64,000 nucleotides of DNA, taken from Cercophora sp. LCS_1. Its lineage: Eukaryota > Ascomycota > Sordariomycetes > Sordariales > Lasiosphaeriaceae. The notes below the pieces were generated by a model that did no database searches, was not told the DNA's origin, and worked only from the letters and a program-made list of their open reading frames with translations. The stretch covers positions 300,712-364,711 of the forward strand of contig JAPZLL010000037.1 in NCBI GenBank assembly GCA_036250225.1, written 5' to 3'. Positions within the stretch are counted from its first letter, which is position 1; each line of letters opens with the position of its first letter. This document shows, one piece after another, positions 56,438 through 64,000 of the stretch. The translations under genes were made by a program, and so were the position numbers.

Positions 56438-58636
56438 TTACGTCGAGCTAACAACCTCCTTGACAGGGGCCTTCTCGGGAGGCGTCGCATCTCCCGATGT
56501 AGCCTTGGCTGCCTCCTGCGCATGGATCGTCTTGGGATGCGTCTTGCCCGTGACATCGGAAATGAGATACTTGATCGTCCTGACGAGCGTCTGCCGGCCC
56601 TCGTAAACAGGGAACAGGCCGACGCCGATAAACGAGCAGAAGATCCAAATGATGCCAACAACGACCCAGCCGGTGAAGAAGGGCTTGCTGAAAACGTAGC
56701 CAGAGCCATACATGGGCATGGGCCAGAGGACGAGGAGAGCAAGTGTCTACACATGATTAGCAACAGTCATGTCAGCGATTCAGAAGAAGGACCTACCATG
56801 ACAATAGTCATCGTCTTGCTAATCTTCCCAGCACGCTCCAACTTCTTCTGCTCCTCCTCAAACTCAAGCTGCGTCTCCTCGTGACCACCGGGAATCTGCT
56901 CCAGATCAAGACCGACCTCCTCAGCAAGCTCGTGATCATCACCCTTGCGGATCTCCATCATGCTCTTCCAGTCGTACTTGTCCACGCCAAAGATGAGAGT
57001 AAAGATGGGCACAAAGACAACGGGCGACAGCAGAGCAACAACGTTGCCGACCAACATGGGATTGTTGGAGCCGGTGCATGCCACGCCGAGGTTGCCGCAC
57101 TCCTTCTTGGCAGTGACCAACCACCCAACAAGAGCGCAGGCGAGGCCAAGGATGGGAGACAGAGACGCAGCCCACTTGTTCTGGCCCTTCCAAACGAGCG
57201 TGAGAGTGGCGGGGAGCACGGCTGACGAGATGATGACTCCCATCATGACGTAGAGGTAGCCAAGTGAGATACCGGCGTACCACAGGCCAACGGAAAAGGT
57301 CGAGATGAAGACGGCATACCCAACGACGAGCACGTGGCTCATGTAGATGAGACGCTTACCGCTGGCCTCGGGGTTGAAGTATGTGCGGTACAGATCGTAC
57401 GTGAAGATGGAGCTGGTAGCGATCAACTCAGCAGATGTTGCGCTAGTCACGGCCATGAAGACGATCAGGAGGGTGGCAACTGCACCGCCCTTGCCGAGGA
57501 GAGCCACGGCGGCATACGGCAGCACGAGACCGGCGCTGACGTCGGCGTCGGACATGCGGTCGGGGTAGGTGGGGAAGCGGGGGTTGCTCTCGAGGGCCAG
57601 GCCGGCAAGACCCATGGTCGTAGCCGTGAGCCAGGGGATGGCAAACCAGCTGAGGCCGCCGAGGATGTAGCCGGGCAGAGCGTGGACGGGGGAAGCGGCA
57701 ATGGCCTTGTTGTAGTAGCCGTTATCGAGGAAGACAGTGCCAAAGTTGCCGACAATGTTGATGACGAAGAAGATGGCGCCCTCGCGCGACTGCATCGTCA
57801 GGTAGCTGCCGTCCTTATTACCCTCAACCGGGTGCCTGGCGGCGGCCTCAACAAGCAGGTCGTAGACAGCTGAGGGTGAGCCCAGAATGTCCGAGGTAGC
57901 GTATGTCGTCAAGGAAAAGAGGATGATAATGATGAGCAGGATGAACGTGTGCACATAGTCGGTCAGGAAGGTAGCCTTAAGACCGCCGAACACGGTATAA
58001 GCGACGACACCGACGGGCAGAAGGTAAACTGTTATTGTCAGCAGTTTTCAGTCTCGCCCAGGAAACGCAGACTCACTCGCAGCAATGGTGTGCATGCCGG
58101 TCAGGGCTGACACGGTGGCAGAACCACCGACGATCAGCATCAGGGTGACCAAGATGTTGGTCACGAGACCAAACACCATAAAGACAATGTGGGTAAAGGT
58201 GCCGTAGCGGGCCTTGATGACCTCGAGGAAGGTGTGGGCGTTGGGAGCGCGTCTCTTGAGCTCAATGGCTAGCGTGGCAAAGAGCAGAATCTGAACGGTA
58301 GCACCTGATGCGTACCAAAAGGGACCCGAAACACCGTAGCGGTAGCAGACACCCGAGCTCTGGAGAAGGGTGGCGGCCCATGTCCATGACGAAACGACGG
58401 CCGATCCGACCAAACCAGACTTGACGGTACGTCCAGCTGTGTTGAACATTTCGGAGGTCTGAAGTTCCTGGTTATAGCGCTTGAGGATGAACGTCACCAG
58501 AATCATACCTGCCCATGTCAGTCAGTGGCCATGTCTTCAAGGGAGGGGTAGAACGAGACTCACCCAGCGCGAACAGGGCACCCAGTCCCAGGACAATGCC
58601 ATAGCCGACACTCTGGTCGAGCGCTGCGGTCGCCAT
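56438..58636 (-). CDS. dur3: Urea active transporter, Dur3 type (SSS family)
   Basis: Four exons, 58636-58564, 58508-58077, 58028-56797 and 56746-56438, give 681 residues. Introns of 55, 48 and 50 nt have CTGAC or CTAAT branch sites. About fifteen membrane segments are expected for this solute:sodium-symporter family. Landmarks include the start SVGYGIVLGLGALFALGMIL, the SSS signature-like ARYGTFTHIVFM and AYTVFGGLKATFLTDYVHTF, and GNFGTVFLDNGYYNKAIAAS. The C-terminal tail contains a second hydrophobic part (GWVVVGIIWIFCSFIGVGLF) and ends polar. Dur3 imports urea and polyamines at the plasma membrane under nitrogen limitation. HGATAR sites bound by AreA/NIT2-type factors lie upstream (GATAG near 58822, AGATAA at 59225), which fits nitrogen control, though three-base matches are common. 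Confidence 0.92.
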
Positions 58637-61200
58637 GTTGCAATGTCGTAGTCCTGTCAGGACAGCTCAGCTATCGGTTGCGGTGGGACACAAACACCAG
58701 CAGTGCTAAGATCTGAGAGGACGGAGCAAAGGCGGAACTGGGGGAACACGACGGATATATATGATGGGGATGACATTGAACAACAGCAGCATCAGGCAAG
58801 CTCTGATCAATCACAGCTCAGAGATAGCAGAGCTACCCCGGTCTCAAGCTGTATCTGCCTTGTCCCGGTCGTCGCAGCTGCAGCCCAGGTAGCTGTTGTT
58901 CCCCCACTCATCCTCCCGCATGACAGGGCAGGGTACCGTGGTTGTCGATGCAGTGGGACGGTACACCGAGCAGAGATCTGCCTGGTGGCACTCGAGCTCC
59001 CAATGTGTGCCCATCTGGAAGACTACGGGTGCCTTCAACCGCAGACAATACCCCGACTCACAATGATCGAGCCCCTCTCTGAAGCTTCCTGGAGCTCTGT
59101 CCGGGTCCGCTATCACGACCACGGCGAGATCCGTGTGGGTCCGAGTCGTGTTAGACGCACCCCTGTCGTTTGGGCTTGGCGTGAAACCGACTCCCGGCGC
59201 CACGCGGATTGCCCTGCAGGTCAGAGATAAGGCGATTCAATCGGTCATAGGTTTTGTCGCCAGAACCCCTGCCACTCGTCTTGTGCTCGCCAATCGAGGC
59301 AAAAGAGAACGGCTGCCACGGCACTTTGAAGGCTTCTTTTTTTCGCTGTCGACTCCACTGCCAACTCTTGTCCATCGGCGCCGAGCAAGCTTGGTGAGCT
59401 TGTTTGAGAGAAGCCTTGCTCGTGTCGCTCGCCAAGGGGCCGATCACAAAGGTGCGGGGAAGCGCTCCAAGACCCCATGTTGGACCCAGCAGCGCGGTCA
59501 ACGACATGACAACCATGATGTCTCAGCGCATCTCAAACTTGAACGCCCGAGGTTCGGTTTAGTGTCTCAACGTGAGCGAATTCCAGGCCCTGCCCCCTCT
59601 CGTCCTTCGTCCAACCAGCGCGCTCTCCCACCGACACGGCCAGCCCCGAAACACAGGTTTACTCAAACAGATTGGCGAATCACCAAGGCCAGCAGACGGC
59701 GAGAGGCTGGAGATAAGGCGACCCTTTTGCTGGGAACAACATTTTGACGGCGACGATGTGATAAGAATCGGTGCAGGGAGCTTGGGCCAATTGGGGGTGG
59801 GATTTCCGTGCGGGATGCCCATCGAGATTGCGTCCCAAGCATGACAGTGCAGCGCCCGGTTCGCTGCCAGATAAACGGGCTTCGGCTTTGGTGTGTTGAG
59901 ATGAACCGATGTCGCAAGTCCCCGAGCGGTGCCTGACTGGTTTGACAAGTACCGGTGACCAAGCTTCCATCGTCGCGGCGCGGGGCAGTGGGGCAGTGGG
60001 GTTGGCGGGGCACGCCGTCAAACACCACGATGGAAGACTTGGAGACTTTGACGCGCTATTACCATCAAGGCATTAAGGCGTCAAACTGGTGCCCGAAATA
60101 TGGAAAGTTGCTCCAGACTTTGCGACGGATAATGAGGACCTGGTGAACGCTTCGATTGGTCCACGGGCAGAGATAAGGCGAGGTCGAGGGTGTCGGCGGA
60201 CGCAGGTCTCGAACTCTGATTGCATTCATGGCGCGCCAATGTCCTTTGGGCCAAGACTGGGTCGTTTTGCCAAACTGGGAGATGACTGACGGGTTTGAGG
60301 TGGGGCGAAATGATCGCGGAGAGAAACCTCGACCGCATCTGCTCTGGTTGGGTGTGCAGGAGCAATGTCCCGCTCCGCTTGTCGACTGGCGCCTTCCGCC
60401 CAGCCGCACAACTTTTGGGCGGTGACCTCCACGCCAAGAAATGTTGTGCGTCGCAGGGCCAGATTCACCTTACCCAAACTTCGTTGTTAGAGGCGCCGAC
60501 AACGGTTGTCAATACTCGGTGTCAGATACCAAGTTCTTTTTGGCCGTTGGGGTTGCGGCTTCCGTCCCAGTCGGCCATATGGCATGTTGAGTTTTCCTGT
60601 GGTTTGTTCCTTCCAAGGTTGCCCTTCATCAGGTGGACCCTGCATCTCGACCCCCTGGTACCGTGGTGGTGCACATCCCACGCCGTCCAGATCCGGCAAA
60701 GTTCCCCGTGCTCCCACAGAGAGTTTTCACAGCCCCGGATATCGGGAAACAAAGTGAGGGGATGATAGGCTAGCGTGAAATCATGATGATGTTCCTGAAG
60801 CATATGCGGCATCGGTTGCACGCCACCATGCGGGTGGTGGAGATGCCTTCTCCAGCTGAAATCCTCATGATTGGTCGCCGACCTGGTTCGAGACGCTCTT
60901 TTCCAGATACAGTCATTCTTTTTAGTTAGAATGACTCGGTCATCGTGATGTCCTCGGCCATTGGCTACCGTCCGGGCTGCCAGTTTGCAGTTGAGGTGGC
61001 GGTATATCCGTACCTTGCAATATTCAGCCACATCATTCTCTGTATGCACTCAATCTTGACAGTTGTAAACGAATATAATCCCATAAGAACTCCAACCAAA
61101 TTGCTCAGTCTGGCCCTTACGTTGTAAATGCAATGGCGTCCCAAATTACTGTACCCATGGAAACGAAACCCTGACGAACTGAATCTTGGCCCTTGTATCT
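58637..61200. other. 2.6-kb gene-poor stretch upstream of the urea transporter
   Basis: No gene supported. It contains three copies of AGATAAGGCGA (59225, 59711, 60171). The frame at 59133-59747 starts GTG and has no family match. Confidence 0.5.
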
Positions 61201-61230
61201 GTGTTTCCATTCTACCTGTTATATGAGACG

Positions 61231-61375
61231 AATCTGGGCACACGAAATTTCCTTTTTTGTATCTCGCCCACGTGATTTTGCTCACCCCTGCTCAGGCCCG
61301 GCTCAGTCTTTGCTCAGGATTTGCTCAGGATTTGCTCAGGCTTGCTCACCTTTGCTCAGGCTAATCTGGGCACAC
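61231..61375 (+). repeat. TTTGCTCA motif array bounded by 13-bp direct repeats
   Basis: Five exact TTTGCTCA motifs start at 61277, 61309, 61320, 61331 and 61351, with related GCTCAGG and GCTCACC variants between them. The array is bounded by two copies of AATCTGGGCACAC, at 61231 and 61363. It looks like a locally amplified short repeat. Confidence 0.8.
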
Positions 61376-62340
61376 ATGTAGATCCGAGGGGCAAAGTTTA
61401 GGTACCAAAGGGAGGGTGTGATAGGTTGTATCTGGCATTCTGAGTTCTTCTGGAGAACGACGAGGAAGAGTTGAGGGTTGAGCCGCGCAGCCTTTCTGGA
61501 CTAGAAGACTGTGGGGTACGGATCGCTCCTTCGGATGGTGAATGGAGCCATGCGCTGCGCAACAATCTGGACATGGCTAGCTCTGGATGGCTTCGTTGCT
61601 ATTCTCCAAATCCCCCGAGAAATATGTGAGCCACGCAAGTTAGCAGCCAATGTGAGAGATCGACAACCAGTGTTTCTTCTGGATGCAGCTGCGGGTGCAC
61701 AGATTTGGTCAGGTAGAGACTTCGATCTTCTCCCTTCGCGGGAGATTGCAGAGCAGCAGTCGTGTAGGAGGATCCTAGTTGTCAATGATTCATTGATTCA
61801 ACCAAGCGATAATATGCTCATCTGCGGTCTCATTTAGCATGCAGCGTGGGGGGAAAGCAATATTCTTGAGTTTCCATCTTTCGCGCCAATACGGATCCTG
61901 CCTGCGTGTTGCTACCTTGTGGCAGATCATTGGGACTCAACCAGGTGTGGAAGAAACGGCTCTGAGTACTGAGCTATGTGCGGTTGGTACCGCAAAGCCG
62001 TCCTGGTGGCATCCCTTGAGCGCTCTGTCAACATCAGTTTTCCATTGGGCCTTGAGAAAATACAGACAGCTCGATGGTAGTGCACTTGTGATTCCAATTT
62101 TGCCACTCGAGCCAGCGAGAGCCACGGCTGGCCAGGTGCTGGGGAGCAACCGCATTCGAAAGGACCTAGTTATTGGGCGGCATCCGGATACGAGATGTGA
62201 GTCTTCCCATCTGAACGTCAGCAAGAATAAGGCTAAGTACCATTTTTGGCACCCTGCAGCGCAGTGTGCTGAACTGCTTCAACTCCAGCCGAGTGGGCCC
62301 AGAATTGGTCCTATATATAAAGATGGCCAGAATTAGTCTC
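61376..62340. other. Region with coding-like scraps, no gene model
   Basis: Frames of 94-165 codons occur on both strands, but none has an ATG-to-stop structure with family features. It may be a transposon or gene relic. Confidence 0.4.
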
Positions 62341-63810
62341 TATTTTGAAAATGAATAGCCTGAGCCGCTCCTGAGCACCCTGGGCATGTGCCTAAATTTG
62401 GACACTTAATAAGACTTGGTATTTGGTAGTTCTGGTGAGTCCCTTAGTTTATCTATACAAGTAGTCGGTCTCTAAAGAAAATTGATCTTGTCTAAAGACG
62501 GTTAGCCAAAATCAGGCTCGCTTTACCCTCGGTTCACCCTCGGCTCACCACCGCTCACCCTACGCTCACCCTACGCTTACCATCCTCCAAAACCGTCAAT
62601 TTTACGCGACTCTCTCGTGGGCCAAATTTGGGGCCTCCCTTTCCTATATGGGCGAAAACTGGGCTGGATGGGGGGGGTTCCCAGAAATGGGACCCCCCAA
62701 CAAACCAAACAAATCCTCCCACGCCAAAATGTGGCCAAGAAATAGGTTCGGTGGCCAGTGTATTCGCTCTCCGTTTTGAGGAGCTTCTAGGTTATGGTAG
62801 GTAGCAGTTTCAATCAGTCCCTACCTGCCTACCGCACAACTGTCCTCCCAGTCGCTGGCTAGATAAGGAGGCCCTTCGATCCGCTCTACCACCTACTGCA
62901 CGATTCTTCTCTCGTGCCCCCCTATTCGCCTACTACCACTACCGGTCACACCTTCTTTCCTACGTTTTTACATTTTTATTGCCATTTCTGCCTCACCTTC
63001 CGCTTTAACTAATTTTCTGGTTCTCAATCGCACCTTTTATAATACCGAGAAAGAAGAGCGCTAAGGAGTTTTTTTGCTAGGGGAAAGAGAAGGGCTTAGA
63101 AAATTGTAGAGGGAATAAACGGCTCTATAGTCCACAAAAAGCCAACGAACAAAATACTAGGAGAATATTGCTGCATAAGGGATCTGTGGAACCAGTAAGA
63201 TCCCTAAATTCCCACCAATTATTGGCTTCTAATATCCATTTTAGATATATTGAAGACTACCCCAATGCTAACGCTTACAACTTTAGGTCTTTAAAGGACT
63301 TTATAAAAGATATTACATTTGGTATTGATAGTGCGGAAGACGACCCAGACCCAGCGCAAGGGACCGTTATAGTGTACTAGAAGTAGTTTATAGCGGGCTG
63401 GTGTTGCGAAAATGATGCTATTCTCAGAAATACCACGCTTTCGATTACAAATATATATATTTACACCCTTTCTTTAATCGACCGAACTAAACTAACTAAT
63501 TTAGTAGCGATTCATTAAGTACGAGTTACCCGAGATACTCAAAAAAGAGGGCAGAAATATAGTAAAAAACAAGTAGCCAAGAAGGTTCGGGACCAAAAAT
63601 CACTTTATTTACTTGGGAAGGCAATTATGTCACGATCCCTGAAGAAGAGGGGTACGAACGAACGTTATTGGTCGAAGAAAGTGGAGCAAGGGTAACCAAT
63701 TAAGGACGACCCGAGGCAAAAAGAGTTTGGGACCTCAATTATAGGGCAACTATTGAATCGGTAAACTTGACACACACCTAAACAGACACAACACACCCAG
63801 AAACACTGCA

Positions 63811-63829
63811 ATCGGCCCTCCGGGCCGAT
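63811..63829 (+). repeat. Inverted repeat (8-bp stem, 3-base loop)
   Basis: ATCGGCCC, TCC, GGGCCGAT forms a perfect GC-rich hairpin inside the AT-richer tract. Confidence 0.85.
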
Positions 63830-63844
63830 TCACAGGTCGCCGGT

Positions 63845-63858
63845 CCTCCGATCGGAGG
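63845..63858 (+). repeat. Perfect 14-bp palindrome
   Basis: CCTCCGATCGGAGG lies 15 bases after the hairpin and shares its CTCCG core. Confidence 0.85.
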
Positions 63859-64000
63859 GAGAAGAAGTAATTGACGCAAGAAAAATGAACGTACCTAGTA
63901 TGTGTTACGGCCTGCTCCAGGTACACCGAGGTGGGCCTGGTAAAGACAGATCGTAAGAGCGGACAGGGTCCAATGCTCTAGGTGGGGTGGGTGCAAGGTG

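Larger units (their letters stand above)
62341..64000. mobile_element. AT-richer tract with degenerate coding scraps, probable mobile-element relic
   Basis: From here the sequence is visibly richer in A and T than the rest of the window. A second GCTCACC-type repeat cluster lies at 62510-62585. A short frame at 63168-63380 (SLKDFIKDITFGIDSAEDDP) and another ending at 63702 (TWEGNYVTIPEEEGYERTLL) use AT-rich codons unlike the rest of the window. An imperfect relation to LTR elements is suggested by TGTTACGG at 63903, but no paired LTR, primer-binding site or reverse transcriptase is visible. Confidence 0.35.

Noticed and set aside
59133..59747. Plus-strand frame of 204 codons
   Set aside because: GTG start, no family features, low-complexity Arg/Pro composition.
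60522..61049. Minus-strand frame of 175 codons
   Set aside because: Composition is His/Arg/Trp-rich and patternless; no conserved motif.
1..64000. Dispersed 5S rRNA genes and CRISPR arrays
   Set aside because: I looked for the conserved 5S internal sequences and for spaced repeats and saw none; CRISPR arrays are not expected in a fungal genome.

Overview
The window is nuclear DNA of a filamentous ascomycete (Pezizomycotina, probably Sordariomycetes). Genes carry 0-5 short introns (about 40-220 nt) with GT...AG ends and CTAAC/CTGAC-type branch sites. The families present are typical of that group: a class II hydrophobin, Clr5 and Zn2Cys6 regulators, a HeLo domain, a PTH11/rhodopsin-like receptor, a LaeA-like methyltransferase and a CVNH-LysM lectin. 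I support about 30 protein genes or pseudogenes and two tRNA genes. Intergenic stretches are long. Exon joins were worked out by hand from reading frame and splice signals.

Left part (1-16.9 kb): the 5' end of a probable NACHT/NLR-type gene runs off the left edge. It is followed by an initiator tRNA-Met, a CVNH-LysM lectin gene, a small secreted cysteine-rich protein, and a Nudix gene interrupted by one TGA. Next comes the most striking gene of the window, a fused isocyanide synthase-TauD dioxygenase (7113-9251), followed in the same direction by a small unknown gene and a secreted cupin. A decayed HeLo-AAA gene, a GNAT acetyltransferase and a LaeA-like methyltransferase close this part.

Middle (17-44 kb): a small unknown gene, an MFS transporter, a repeat-rich low-complexity protein with an in-frame TAG, a DUF1275 membrane protein, formyltetrahydrofolate deformylase (purU type), a six-exon FMO-type monooxygenase, a Clr5 protein, an unknown cysteine-rich protein, a DUF6594 membrane protein broken by one TGA, and a Zn2Cys6 regulator. 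The gaps 19.6-23.0 kb and 38.7-41.9 kb hold no gene I can support.

Right part (44-64 kb): tRNA-Glu(CTC), a rhodopsin-like receptor, a DUF427 gene with a frameshift, two secreted-protein loci (one doubtful), an MDR-type enoyl reductase, a class II hydrophobin, an unknown multi-pass membrane protein and a Dur3-type urea transporter. From about 61.2 kb the DNA changes character. There is an array of TTTGCTCA motifs, then AT-richer sequence with palindromes and coding scraps, which looks like a mobile-element relic.

Two themes stand out. One is a possible small isocyanide locus around 7-11 kb. The other is an unusual number of damaged accessory genes (Nudix, HeLo-AAA, repeat protein, DUF6594, DUF427), two of them with a lone TGA where CGA would fit. 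The FMO, enoyl reductase, methyltransferase and Zn2Cys6 genes are types often seen in secondary metabolism, but no polyketide synthase, NRPS or terpene synthase is visible, so I do not call a conventional cluster.
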